A stretch of 64,000 nt of DNA from Bacillus sp. FSL K6-3431 (GCF_038002605.1 NZ_JBBOCT010000001.1:310001-374000); one strand, 5' to 3'; shown: positions 1-8,425, counted from the stretch's first letter. Notes: generated from the letters alone by a model not told the origin. Numbers and translations: made by a program.

Positions 1-2
1 TG

Positions 3-368
3 TTCCAAGGAAATGCGGAAGAAGCTATGAATTATTACGTTTCTTTGATAGAGGATTCAAAAATAACCAGTATTACTCGTTATGGATCAAACGAAGCAGG
101 TGAAAAGGGTAGTGTTATGCAAGCTAGCTTTTCATTAAAGGGTCAGGAATTTATGTGTATTGATAGTAACGTTAAGCATGAATTTACGTTTACTCCTTCA
201 TTTTCCTTGTTTATTACATGTGATTCGGATGAAGAAATTATCCGACTTTATGAGAATTTAAGTAAGGGAGGGGCTGTTTTGATGCAGTTAGATGATTATT
301 CCTTTAGTAAGATGTTTGGTTGGATTGTCGATAAGTTCGGTGTATCCTGGCAACTAATGCTCCCTTAG
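3..368 (+). CDS. VOC superfamily (PhnB-like) protein, 3' part
   Basis: The open frame runs in from the left edge. Before the first internal ATG (27) it reads FQGNAEEA, which in PhnB-like / 3-demethylubiquinone-methyltransferase-like glyoxalase-fold proteins comes a few residues after the true start. The ATG at 27 is therefore internal and the gene begins upstream of the window. The visible part holds the second half of the fold, ending DKFGVSWQLMLP, the usual C-terminal strand of this family. Members are small dimeric metal-binding proteins of mostly unknown substrate. A strong hairpin follows. The family is fairly sure; the function is not known. Confidence 0.75.
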   Translation, partial: FQGNAEEAMNYYVSLIEDSKITSITRYGSNEAGEKGSVMQASFSLKGQEFMCIDSNVKHEFTFTPSFSLFITCDSDEEIIRLYENLSKGGAVLMQLDDYSFSKMFGWIVDKFGVSWQLMLP

Positions 369-424
369 ACAGTAGTAAAGACAATTTTTTTGTTCTTTTA
401 ATTATTTTTCCCAGTTAGTAGATA

Positions 425-479
425 ATATGTCCACCTTCTCATCTTTTTTACATGAAACAAGATGAGAAGGTGGACATAT
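425..479. terminator. Perfect 21-bp inverted repeat, probable bidirectional terminator
   Basis: Arms 425-445 and 459-479 are exact reverse complements (arm begins ATATGTCCACC) around a 13-nt loop. The arms end in short T/A runs on both sides. It lies 57 bp after the VOC gene and is the only strong structure between 369 and 598. Confidence 0.6.
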
Positions 480-598
480 ATTTAATAATTCTAATATGTG
501 TCTACCTTTTATTTGTTGATGTTTAACGGTTTATTTTCAGTTTATGGGTAAAAAAAGGGAATGTAATTACTGATAGTATAAATCATCAAGTCCGCTGA

Positions 599-630
599 TT
601 GACTATGTGGTGTACTACATAGTTTATAGT
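599..630 (+). promoter_or_regulatory. MerR-type promoter with over-long spacer and central dyad
   Basis: A -35 TTGACT (599-604) and a -10 TATAGT (625-630) are separated by 20 bp (19 if the -10 is read as TTATAG). An imperfect dyad at 602-623 (ACTATGTGGT / ACTACATAGT, 9 of 10 positions paired) fills that spacer. An over-long spacer occupied by the operator is the hallmark of promoters activated by MerR-family proteins through DNA distortion. The MerR gene starts 21 bp downstream, so autoregulation is inferred. Confidence 0.7.
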
Positions 631-651
631 AGTTTTCGGGGGGAGGATTAA

Positions 652-1002
652 ATGTATCGTATAGGTGAGTTTGCATCAATGACCGAACTGTCAAAAGAAA
701 CTTTAAGGTATTACGCTGACATTAAGCTTCTGGAACCTATATATGTAAATCCAACTAATCAATATAGGTATTATGACAATAATTCTTTTTTAACTGCTCG
801 GTTGTTATTTTATTTACGCAAGTTTGACTTCTCCATTCAAGAAATGTTAGAAGTGATTAATAAGCGTTCATTGGCTGATTTAGAGGATATTTTGCAGGAA
901 AAGAAAAGTAGATTAATGCTATAAGTAAGTGAGTTGGAAAATTTAATTTATGATATTGATTCATTTATCAATGATGAGAATGGAGTAGAGATTAATGATT
1001 AA
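652..1002 (+). pseudogene. MerR family regulator with in-frame stop in the coiled coil
   Basis: The ATG follows a GGGGGGAGG ribosome site. Residues 1-75 give a normal MerR winged helix (MYRIGEFASMTELSKETLRYYADIKLL, then the QYRYYD wing). A TAA at 922-924 ends this as a 90-residue protein. In the same frame translation would continue as VSELENLIYDIDSFINDEN to a stop at 1000-1002, which reads as the missing dimerisation helix. The full-length frame overlaps the next gene by 8 bp, as expected for translational coupling. The simplest reading is a nonsense mutation in a two-gene autoregulated operon. Alternatives are a genuinely short regulator or a sequencing error. Confidence 0.75.
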
Positions 1003-1456
1003 ATGGAGTAAAGAGATTACCATCCCCACAAATATTGAAACAGTTTGGCGACTTTTTGATTTGGATCAAATTCAAAGGATTATGCCAAATGTAATTGAAC
1101 ATAAACCAATGGAAATAAAAGAAGGTGTTGTAGGATCAACGTATCAACAGACCTATCAAGAAGGTAAAAGAAAAGAAACTTATATCGTAACTGATCTGGA
1201 GTATGAAAATACCAATCAGAAGAAACATAAAAAAATAGAATTTATTTTAGCTAAAGCCTTTAGAATCCAAACATCCTTTACGCTTGTTAAAGAAGCTGAT
1301 CAAAGAACTAAATTTATCTACTCTGGACAAAATGAAGGAATTAATTTTCTTGGTCGATCGTTAATAAAGTTAGGCGGAACGAAGAATAACGAGAAAGTGG
1401 TCAATGACTTTGTTAAATTGGTCCATGACGAAGCGATGAAAAGTAATAATAATTGA
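995..1456 (+). CDS. SRPBCC (START-like) domain protein
   Basis: 153 residues. The N-terminus (IKWSKEITIPTNIETVWRLF, then a PNVIEHKPME stretch) and the C-terminal helix (NEKVVNDFVKLVHDEAMK) match the SRPBCC helix-grip fold used to bind hydrophobic ligands. The start overlaps the end of the original MerR frame, so the protein is the likely target of that regulator: a ligand-binding partner controlled by a ligand-sensing MerR. The ligand is unknown. With the upstream stop at 922, coupled translation may now be weakened. Confidence 0.75.
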   Translation: MIKWSKEITIPTNIETVWRLFDLDQIQRIMPNVIEHKPMEIKEGVVGSTYQQTYQEGKRKETYIVTDLEYENTNQKKHKKIEFILAKAFRIQTSFTLVKEADQRTKFIYSGQNEGINFLGRSLIKLGGTKNNEKVVNDFVKLVHDEAMKSNNN

Positions 1457-1587
1457 TATAAATTGCTTGCTAGGATTGCTAAAATAGGATCAATTATTTC
1501 TCCCTCCATTTATCTCCAGATATAATGAATGGAAGGAGAGAGTGGCATGCTGTCATTTTGATAAGATTTGAGAAGGGGGAGATTTCA

Positions 1588-1872
1588 TTGTCAAAAGAAT
1601 TGATATTAAATGATACAATAATCAATGTAAGCAATTATAAAGAAGAAAAAGTAAACAATTTATATAAAGTTTCGGTTGAATTTAAAGTAACGAGTGACGA
1701 ATATCACGATGTAACTACTTTGCTATATGAAGGTGTATTTGACGTGAGAATTCCTGAGCGGGATTTATCATTTAGGGGGATCATTCACAATTACTCTACA
1801 TCCATTACAAATTTATATAAAAAAGGTCAGGTTGGAGAATTTAAACTGGTTTTACTTGAGGAGAGTAATTAA
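1588..1872 (+). CDS. DUF3219 (YkvR-like) small protein
   Basis: 94 residues from a TTG at 1588, chosen because AAGGGGGAG lies 7-9 bases upstream; the longer frame from 1525 has no ribosome site. The sequence alternates short strands (LILNDTIINVSNY, YKVSVEFKVTSDEYHDVTTLLY, GEFKLVLL), the pattern of the DUF3219 family typified by B. subtilis YkvR. The molecular role is unknown. The next gene begins 15 bp downstream, so the two may be co-transcribed. Confidence 0.7.
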   Translation: MSKELILNDTIINVSNYKEEKVNNLYKVSVEFKVTSDEYHDVTTLLYEGVFDVRIPERDLSFRGIIHNYSTSITNLYKKGQVGEFKLVLLEESN

Positions 1873-1887
1873 GAAAGAAGGCGCTGT

Positions 1888-2904
1888 ATGATGCTGTTAA
1901 GTATATTAGATCAATCACCAATTTCTGCAAATCAAAATGCCAAAGAGGCATTAAATGAATCGATGAAATTAGCACAAGCAGGTGAGGCATTAGGTTATAC
2001 GCGCTATTGGATTGCCGAACATCATGATTTGCCAGGGCTTGCATGTTCCGCGCCGGAAGTATTGCTAAGCTATATTGGCGCCAACACAAATACCATTCGT
2101 GTAGGCTCAGGAGCGGTTCTATTGCCCCATTATAAACCATATAAAGTGGCAGAAATATATAATACGTTAGCCACATTGTTTCCAAATCGGATTGATATTG
2201 GAATCGGACGAGCGCCAGGTGGATCTGCTGAGGCTACTGATGCTTTATCTGATAACTTTTTACAAAATGTATGGCGCTTGCCCGATTTAGTAAAAGAATT
2301 ACTTCATTTCTTAGCTGATGATTTTCCTGCTGAACATGATTATTCAAAAGTATCTGCTTCACCGCTACCCGAAGTATCACCAGTACCATGGCTTCTCGGT
2401 ACTAGCAAGAAAAGTGCTTTACTTGCAGCAGAAAATGGCATGTTCTATACATTTGGTCAGTTTATGAGCGATAACGATGGAGCAGCCATTATACAGCAAT
2501 ATATAGATGCTTTTAAGCCAAGAAAACAAGGTCAAATACCTCAAGTCATCCTAACTGTTTCTGCTGTTTGTGCAGAAACATCGGAAAAAGCAGAGAATAT
2601 CGCATTAAGTTCACTGATTTGGGCATTGCAAAAAGAAAAAGGGAAAGGTCTTTTTGGTGTACCTTCTATTCGCGAAGCAAAAGAATATAAGCTAACGGAT
2701 AAAGAAAAAGAAATACTAGAAAAAATGCGGCAGAAAGTGATTATCGGAAACCCCCAAGAGGTGAATCGGAAACTAACCGAGTTACAAACTACACATAAAG
2801 CAGATGAAATCATGATTAATACGATTACCTACTGTCCGAAAGATAGAATTCATTCATATACACTTATTGCCAAAGAGTTACTTTGCAATAAAGGCAAAGG
2901 CTAG
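1888..2904 (+). CDS. LLM class flavin-dependent oxidoreductase
   Basis: 338 residues with the bacterial-luciferase TIM-barrel signature: LSILDQSPIS at the N-terminus, the LGYTRYWIAEHHDLPGLACSAPEVLL block, and the RVGSGAVLLPHYKPYKVAE and IDIGIGRAPGG blocks that line the FMN site. Members are FMNH2- or F420-dependent monooxygenases or reductases. The sequence belongs to the MsnO8-like subgroup common in Bacillaceae, whose substrates are mostly undefined. No terminator is evident after it. Family certain, substrate unknown. Confidence 0.9.
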   Translation: MMLLSILDQSPISANQNAKEALNESMKLAQAGEALGYTRYWIAEHHDLPGLACSAPEVLLSYIGANTNTIRVGSGAVLLPHYKPYKVAEIYNTLATLFPNRIDIGIGRAPGGSAEATDALSDNFLQNVWRLPDLVKELLHFLADDFPAEHDYSKVSASPLPEVSPVPWLLGTSKKSALLAAENGMFYTFGQFMSDNDGAAIIQQYIDAFKPRKQGQIPQVILTVSAVCAETSEKAENIALSSLIWALQKEKGKGLFGVPSIREAKEYKLTDKEKEILEKMRQKVIIGNPQEVNRKLTELQTTHKADEIMINTITYCPKDRIHSYTLIAKELLCNKGKG

Positions 2905-3082
2905 GGAAATAGAAGGCTGATTCACGTTTAAATGTACACAACACTATCATAATCTAGTAGAAATAGTATAATGAATTCAGAAACGTACTTAAGGGTTTCT
3001 ATAAAATAATTTTTTCTCCACAAAATCTATAGTAAACTGGTAATTACATACTAATATTTACGAAAAGAGAGGACAAACAAAG

Positions 3083-3886
3083 ATGATTAAAGCTGTTTTT
3101 TTCGATTTAGATGATACCCTGCTTTGGGATCAAAAGAGTGTAAAGGAAGCATTTGTAGCTACATGTAAAGTTGCAGGAGAAAAATATGGAGTAAATCATA
3201 ATCAGCTTGAAAATGCTGTACGAGAAGCTGCTAGAGATTTATACTCTACATATGAAACATACTCATTTACGCAAATGATTGGGATAAATCCGTTTGAAGG
3301 ATTATGGGGAAACTTTTTAGATGACCATGATCATTTCAGGAAAATGAAGGAAATTGTTCCTGGCTATCGTAAAGAAGCATGGACGAAAGGCTTAAAAACA
3401 ATGGGGATTGATGACGCTGATTTTGGATATGAATTAGCTGAACGTTTCCCACAAGAACGGAGAAAGCTACCATTTGTGTACGAAGAATCATTTAATGTTT
3501 TAGATAAACTGAAAGAGAATTACCGACTTTTATTGTTAACAAATGGATCTCCAGATTTACAAAATACAAAGCTTACGATCACACCAGAGCTTACACCATA
3601 CTTTGATCAAATCGTCATTTCTGGGGGTTTTGGAAAAGGGAAACCAGATCCCTCCATATTTGAACATGCATTATCCATAATGTCACTTGAGAAAGAGGAA
3701 GTGATCATGGTAGGGGATAATTTAATGACCGATATTCTTGGAGCTAATCGAGCTAATATCAAATCTGTATGGATTAACCGTGAGGAAAAAGAACGGAATG
3801 AAGTGATACCTACATATGAAATTGAGCATTTAGAAGAGCTGTTTCCTATTTTAGAAGGTTTAAAATATAATGTGAAGAATTTGTAA
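3083..3886 (+). CDS. HAD family hydrolase (YsaA-like)
   Basis: 267 residues with all four HAD motifs: nucleophile FFDLDDTLL (Asp8, Asp10), motif [11 protein letters not shown], motif III Lys in [13 protein letters not shown], and motif [16 protein letters not shown]. The all-helical cap between motifs I and II includes [19 protein letters not shown], which resembles B. subtilis YsaA. It is a cytosolic phosphatase-type enzyme. A ribosome site (AGAGAGGAC) precedes the ATG. The gene stands alone; the substrate is not deducible. Confidence 0.9.
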   Translation: MIKAVFFDLDDTLLWDQKSVKEAFVATCKVAGEKYGVNHNQLENAVREAARDLYSTYETYSFTQMIGINPFEGLWGNFLDDHDHFRKMKEIVPGYRKEAWTKGLKTMGIDDADFGYELAERFPQERRKLPFVYEESFNVLDKLKENYRLLLLTNGSPDLQNTKLTITPELTPYFDQIVISGGFGKGKPDPSIFEHALSIMSLEKEEVIMVGDNLMTDILGANRANIKSVWINREEKERNEVIPTYEIEHLEELFPILEGLKYNVKNL

Positions 3887-4027
3887 TTTGGAATCGTGTT
3901 TGGCTTGTAATCGTTTTTTCCATATGCCTACCCATATTGTTAACGAATGGATTTTATTATAATTAGTAAAAATATACTTGAATAAAATTCTCTATCTTTC
4001 AAAAAATATAACGACAAATGATAGGGA

Positions 4028-4222
4028 GTGAGTGTAATCGATCTTAACCGAGTAAACCAAATTCTATCTTCATCAGCAGAAATAGATGTCTTGTACAAGG
4101 GGGTTTCTGTGTGGATTGATAAAGTGAATGAAGGTGGAGTCACTGCAACAGTACATTTACGGGATCCTCGACCTTTGGAAGAAAGGTCTATTGTAGATAT
4201 ATCAAAGTTAGAAGAAGTTTAA
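4028..4222 (+). CDS. sspH: H-type small acid-soluble spore protein
   Basis: 64 residues from a GTG with ATAGGGAGTG just upstream. The sequence RVNQILSSSAEIDVLYKGVSVWID matches the SspH signature (RVKQILSSS-IDV-Y-GVPVWI), and the length is slightly above the usual 59. SspH is made late in the forespore and packed into the spore core. A TGAATA at 3979 could be the -35 of a sigma-G promoter, but no good -10 is visible. A strong terminator follows. This gene is direct evidence for an endospore former. Confidence 0.88.
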   Translation: MSVIDLNRVNQILSSSAEIDVLYKGVSVWIDKVNEGGVTATVHLRDPRPLEERSIVDISKLEEV

Positions 4223-4225
4223 AAA

Positions 4226-4261
4226 AGCCGTCATCCTTAAGTAAAAGGATGGCGGCTTTTA
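4226..4261 (+). terminator. Rho-independent terminator of sspH
   Basis: AAAGCCGTCATCCTT pairs with AAGGATGGCGGCTTT (one G-T wobble) and runs into TTTTATT, immediately after the sspH stop. Confidence 0.85.
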
Positions 4262-4326
4262 TTAATTATTGTTGTAGGTGGACACAATAATGCTTATCTA
4301 ACAAACCAACAACAGGAGATGAAGAC

Positions 4327-4911
4327 ATGTCCAATCATTGTTCAGCACTATGGCCAGAAGAACCCACGCCAGAAAAGCTAAAAGATTGTCGCGAATGTGG
4401 TCTATACGAGCATGGGTCACGAATGATTTGGGGAGAAGGGAATCCAGATGCGCCAATAATGATTATTCTTGATAATCCAGGAGCCAGAGAGGATAGAGAA
4501 GGGAATCCCATGGTTTGCGGCACGAGACAAACATTACAAAAGGTGGCTAGCGAAGTTGGATTGAATACGAAAGATTTGTATGTCACTTACATTTTAAAAA
4601 GAAAACCTGTACGAGCATACGAAAAAGAGGAAGTGCGTAAAACCTGTATGCTCCATTTAAATCAACAGATTTTAATTAAAAAACCTGCCCTCATCCTTTG
4701 CTTGGGTAATGTAGCAGTCCAATCCTTTTTTCAAAACGTTGAAGTTAGTGTTAAAGGATTGCGTGGAACTTGGCATGATGTTCATGGATATCGGACAGCG
4801 GTAGCTTATCATCCGCTAGCGGTAAGACGTCGCCCAAATTTATGGTCTTTATTTTTGAGTGATTGGAAGTTGGTTGCGGAGAGTTATCATAATGGAGAGA
4901 TAAGGAAATAG
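4327..4911 (+). CDS. Uracil-DNA glycosylase superfamily protein (family 4/5-like), divergent
   Basis: 194 residues starting after CAGGAGATGAAGAC. The layout is that of iron-sulphur uracil-DNA glycosylases: CRECGL near residue 19, RMIWGEGNPDAPIMII, a PGAREDREGNPM loop, a Cys in KTCMLHL, ILCLGNVAVQ, and the C-terminal HP loop (AYHPLAVRRRPNLW). Two departures are notable. The usual GEAPG motif reads LDNPG, and the cysteine normally found in a KCRP block is absent (LKRKPVRA), leaving three of four cluster ligands. The protein may not carry a normal 4Fe-4S cluster or act on uracil. Superfamily call firm, activity uncertain. Confidence 0.8.
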   Translation: MSNHCSALWPEEPTPEKLKDCRECGLYEHGSRMIWGEGNPDAPIMIILDNPGAREDREGNPMVCGTRQTLQKVASEVGLNTKDLYVTYILKRKPVRAYEKEEVRKTCMLHLNQQILIKKPALILCLGNVAVQSFFQNVEVSVKGLRGTWHDVHGYRTAVAYHPLAVRRRPNLWSLFLSDWKLVAESYHNGEIRK

Positions 4912-5047
4912 CTACTAAAAAACGCGTTATTTCTAATTTATAGCTTAAAAAGGTCACACGATATAAAGTACACTTGGTTGAGGAATCTTTCACTTTAGGA
5001 GTTATTTTGCACTATAAGTAAATATAAAAAAACTATAGCTTTTATAT

Positions 5048-5400
5048 TTATTTGATTCCAATAACTAAATTATCTCGTGCAGCTTCAACAACTTCCGAAG
5101 TAGAAGGATAGTTTTTCTTTGGCACAAATGTCTTGTCTTTCGGCACTTCTTTCAATCCCTGTTCCCATTTATCGATGGCGTCAACTGATTTTAGTAGAAG
5201 TAATCGGTACATTATCCAACTGTTCGACAATCTGCTTATATTTTTCATTCAAGCTTTGATCATATTTTTCAATCGACTTCGCCAGACAAATGTGTATTTA
5301 TTTGCGTTAGCTTCTAGTTATTCCCATCCAGAAAATTGCCCTTCAATTTGATTAGCGCTGTTTATTTTAACATTCAACAATCGAGAAGAAGATTTCATAG
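5048..5400 (-). pseudogene. Frameshifted remnant of an unrecognised protein gene
   Basis: On the minus strand the end reads KSVDAIDKWEQGLKEVPKD followed by VVEAARDNLVIGIK and stop. Just upstream another frame reads SIEKYDQSLNEKYKQIVEQL and then VPITSTKIS, closed by a stop. A further segment near 5340 (EANANKYTFVW) continues the same protein in a third frame. Coding character shared across three frames means a broken gene. The family is not recognised. Confidence 0.5.
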
Positions 5401-5507
5401 ATGACGTCCTTCATCCGTTCCGAACGGAAACGGTTAATATTCAACAACATTTTGGTATGATAAGAAGGGCGTCCTCCACCCGGATAATGTAGAAATAGGT
5501 TAAGGTC

Positions 5508-5523
5508 CATTTAAAATGGACGA
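5508..5523 (+). terminator. Short hairpin with T-run
   Basis: GTCCATTT pairs with AAATGGAC, followed by a long T-rich tract (5526-5539). It is oriented for plus-strand transcripts, but no intact plus-strand gene lies directly upstream. Confidence 0.5.
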
Positions 5524-5544
5524 TTCTTTTTATTTTTTTGTACA

Positions 5545-5582
5545 CAAAAAGAGTGCCCAAAAGCTAGGGTTTTGGGACACCT
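5545..5582 (-). terminator. Probable terminator of the SurA-N lipoprotein gene
   Basis: Read on the minus strand, GTGTCCCAAAA pairs with TTTTGGGCAC (one bulge) and is followed by TCTTTTTGTG. It lies about 120 bp after the lipoprotein stop. Between the two, a short plus-strand open stretch (5629-5700, ending GINPLAIRFSV) may be a gene fragment. Confidence 0.65.
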
Positions 5583-5705
5583 TCTACTTTTATGTCCGAA
5601 AGAAAAAACTGGTTTGACAGACAGATGTCGTTGAAAAGTGGATTAAACAAGGTGAAGGGGCATTTGGCATCAATCCCTTAGCTATTCGTTTTTCTGTGTA
5701 ACATC

Positions 5706-6473
5706 TTAAATCTTAATACTAATCTTCGCATTTTTCTTAAACTCATCAACTTGCTGTGCGAGTTTTTCCTGCTGTTTTTGCTGTTGAAGAGATTGTTCGA
5801 TTTGCGGTTTTACTTCTTCAAGCTTTGGAACTTTTTGTCCAGTATTCTTTCCTTGTTCCGCATATTGATCATACGTTTTTTGAATTTCTTCATCAGTTAT
5901 TTCATCAGTCGGTACTTCTTTCTCAACGTACTGTTTAAGTTTAATTTCGTCAGCTATTTTAGTTTCAAGTGTTTTCATATCCATGCTGGATTTTTTTAGA
6001 GCGGCATCGAATTCTTTTTCTGTTTTAAACTGTTTTTTAATTTCGTCTAGCTGCTTATTAATATCTGCCTCTGAAACTTTATAGCCTTTTTTATCTGCCT
6101 GTTGAAGAAGAAGAGTTTGTCCGACTAAGCTGTCAATTGTTTGGTTTTTTACTTGCTCTGAAGCTTCTTTAGAAGTCGGATCTTGTCCCATTTGCTGAAT
6201 GTTACTTTGTGTAGATGCTAAAGCGCTATTATAGTCGCTTCCTAAAATTTTTTTATTATTCACTATGGCAACAGTTTTCCTTTCATCTATTTGTTGTGCT
6301 TCTAATTTCTTTTGCATTTCTTTCATTTGCTTTTGCTGTTCCTTCTGCTTATCGGTTTCCGCTGTTTTTGCTTTATTATCATTTTTAGGTTCTTTACTTT
6401 CTTCATTTCCTCCGCATGCTGCTAAAACAACGACCATTAGACCGGTTATTAATGTAAACATCATTTTCTTCAT
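5706..6473 (-). CDS. Lipoprotein with SurA N-terminal-like domain, no PPIase domain
   Basis: 255 residues. The ATG at 6473 is chosen because TAGGAGGGAGATCG precedes it and a type II signal follows (MKKMMFTLITGLMVVV, lipobox LAAC, Cys20). After a charged, Gln/Lys-rich linker (about 25-70) come the SurA/PrsA-type chaperone helices (VNNKKILGSDYNSALAS; TIDSLVGQTLLLQQADKKGY; DEIKKQFKTEKEFDAAL) and a C-terminal coiled-coil tail. PrsA foldases carry a parvulin domain of about 90 residues in the middle; here there is no room for it. It is probably an extracytoplasmic chaperone-like lipoprotein. It stands alone with its own terminator. Confidence 0.8.
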   Translation of the reverse strand: MKKMMFTLITGLMVVVLAACGGNEESKEPKNDNKAKTAETDKQKEQQKQMKEMQKKLEAQQIDERKTVAIVNNKKILGSDYNSALASTQSNIQQMGQDPTSKEASEQVKNQTIDSLVGQTLLLQQADKKGYKVSEADINKQLDEIKKQFKTEKEFDAALKKSSMDMKTLETKIADEIKLKQYVEKEVPTDEITDEEIQKTYDQYAEQGKNTGQKVPKLEEVKPQIEQSLQQQKQQEKLAQQVDEFKKNAKISIKI

Positions 6474-6835
6474 AATCGATCTCCCTCCTAAGCTAGAAGT
6501 ATAATTTTCCCTGAAAAAATCATCTAATGGCATTATAAAGTAAATCCTGCAAAAAAGAATCATTATGCGCTCATTTTTAATATTTATAACAGGATTGAAA
6601 TATTTTTAATGCTAATGATGCCTGAAAAAGGCAAATTCGAAAACAGTTAAGCAATTTAAAGCTGCTTAAAATTAATTCCCTATAGTCGGGTGTAATAAAT
6701 ATGTAAATTATTAGATTACCAGTCGAATGAAAAGATTGAGCGTCTAAAGGTTCTTGTTTTCGTAACTATTGCCATGTGTGAATGTACCTGTATATAAGGA
6801 ACTCTTTTGCCTTTTGTAGGAGGAAATCCTAATCT
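6474..6835. other. Intergenic, no gene seen
   Basis: Beyond the lipoprotein upstream region and a good ribosome site (GTAGGAGGAA) at 6817-6826 for the next frame, nothing recognisable was found. Confidence 0.5.
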
Positions 6836-7275
6836 GTGTCGAATAATGGCATATGGAGGGATAATTATGAGGAATCAAAAACGGTTGACCAAGCAAAGAA
6901 AAAAATTATGAGGCTACAGGCATATGCGGATTTGGCGGAAGGTTTTTATGCGACTGCCATAATTCAACTATCAAAAGAAAAATCAGAGAAAACGAGAATT
7001 AAAGTGGAAATGACAATTTCAGAAATGGCATTAAAAAAGGAAAAAATTAATTTTAATTCCGTTCTCAAAAGGCAAATGTATCAAAATCAGTGCTTTATAA
7101 ACAAAATGATATTAGAACTAGGATAGAAACATTAAGAGGGATGCAAATAAGCGAATTAGTCCCTCGTTCGGAGGATGCTTTAATAAGACCCCTAAAAGCT
7201 GTATAAAGGCATTAGAAGAAAAAACAAACAATTAAAGAATCAAGTTCAAAAACCTACATGGCAAGTTGTATTAGC
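6836..7275 (+). pseudogene. Chimeric relic: unknown N-terminus fused to Tn554-type TnpC
   Basis: The GTG frame at 6836 (96 residues, stop at 7126) begins with a segment related to the relic at 33.0 kb (KKKIMRLQAYADLAEGFYA versus IIKLQAFVNLVEGFHA). It then switches abruptly to TAIIQLSKEKSEKTRIKVE, the start of a TnpC/DUF6262-type transposition protein. The next TnpC segments (DNA for [14 protein letters not shown], and the coiled-coil end) continue past the stop in other frames to about 7275 with substitutions and indels. TnpC assists the tyrosine recombinases of Tn554-family elements. Neither partner is complete, so this is a recombination scar; the first 96 codons could still be translated. 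Confidence 0.7.
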
Positions 7276-7299
7276 AGTATTGTGATTGGATTTGTGGAC

Positions 7300-7738
7300 A
7301 TTATACATGATATTTGACCGTGGAGCAGATGATTATATTGTAAAGCCATTTAATCCTAATGAATTGGTTGCGAGGGTTAAAGCCCATTTATCAAGATACG
7401 AACGTTTAGTTAATCGTAATAGGGAACCAAACGGTATCCAGGTAAGAGAATTATCTATCGACTAAAACTCACGGCGGGTTTTTTTAAATGGCGAGAAAAG
7501 TATGTTCACCGCAAAGAAATACGATCTGTTGGTGTTTTTGGCAACAAACCCCAATAGGGTGTTTAGCAAGGATCATTTATTTGAACGTATATGGGGTTTT
7601 GATTCAATGGGGGATTTAACAACTGTGACAGTTCATATCCGGAAGATAAGGGAAAAAATAGAATCAGACCCTTCTAAGCCAAAATTTATTGAAACAGTAT
7701 GGGGAGTGGGATACCGCTTTGTAAAAGGCGATTCGTAA
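7300..7738 (+). pseudogene. OmpR-family response regulator fragment
   Basis: The receiver's last part ([24 protein letters not shown]), a linker and a full winged-helix domain (MFTAKKYDLLVFLATNPNRVFSKDHL to VWGVGYRFVKGDS) lie in one frame. That frame is interrupted by a TAA within LSID*NSRRVFLNGEKS near 7463. The first 80 or so receiver residues, including the phosphoacceptor Asp, are missing, replaced by the TnpC relic. The frame from ATG 7502 could give an isolated 78-residue DNA-binding domain. No kinase gene is nearby. Confidence 0.8.
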
Positions 7739-7870
7739 AAAACACATAAAATAAGCTAAAAAAGCAGGGAAGTTTCGCTCTGCTTCAGTTTCGATTGTTC
7801 TTTTTTATCAATCAAGGGTAATAATATAGCTAAATTATACAGGTTAAGTAGGGAAGTAACATAAAAGTTA

Positions 7871-8119
7871 ATGGAATCGCCAAAATGTCAACTCCAAACA
7901 ACGCCATTGGATAGAGGACAGACAATAAAAGAAGTTTTTCTCAAACCCCATCAACCACTTTTTATTCAAGAATTACCACAGGAATTCAGGTTCTGTAATA
8001 CTAAATTAAGAGATGAAAACGGAAAAACCATTACTACATTTTGGATAGATCAACACGTTAAAAAGGGGCTTGAAATCGAGAAAGGGAAAATTGAAAAAAT
8101 AGAAGAGAGAAGAGATTGA
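7871..8119 (+). CDS. Doubtful small hypothetical protein
   Basis: 82 residues, ending in a charged helix (KKGLEIEKGKIEKIEERRD). The composition looks coding, but only a weak ribosome site (AGGGAAGTAAC) lies about 14 bases upstream. It resembles nothing I can name. It could be the remnant of a longer gene. Confidence 0.3.
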   Translation: MESPKCQLQTTPLDRGQTIKEVFLKPHQPLFIQELPQEFRFCNTKLRDENGKTITTFWIDQHVKKGLEIEKGKIEKIEERRD

Positions 8120-8330
8120 CGAAAGTACTAAAAAGTATAAAGTATCGGGAAAATGGTATACCGCTGACAAATAGTATGCACCAATTAACTGATAGCGAAC
8201 TAATTGTAGAATGATTTGCACTACTGAAGTTATGGAGAAGTTATTTATTGTGACATTGTAATGAATTAGGGGAATAATTTGTACAAGCTTACATTTCGAT
8301 AGAAAAACAGAAGCCCATCTGAGTCTGATG

Positions 8331-8360
8331 AACAATAACATATATCTATATGTTATTGTT
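8331..8360. repeat. Perfect 14-bp inverted repeat, 2-nt centre
   Basis: AACAATAACATATA at 8331-8344 and its exact reverse complement at 8347-8360. It is too tight for a normal hairpin loop, so more likely a protein site or cruciform. Confidence 0.6.
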
Positions 8361-8387
8361 GTCATGTAGTTGTATGTTGAAATTGAT

Positions 8388-8425
8388 ATATCTGAATGTG
8401 TGATAATAAATACACATTCAGATAT
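8388..8425. repeat. Perfect 14-bp inverted repeat
   Basis: ATATCTGAATGTGT (8388-8401) and its reverse complement (8412-8425) with a 10-nt AT-rich loop. Confidence 0.6.
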
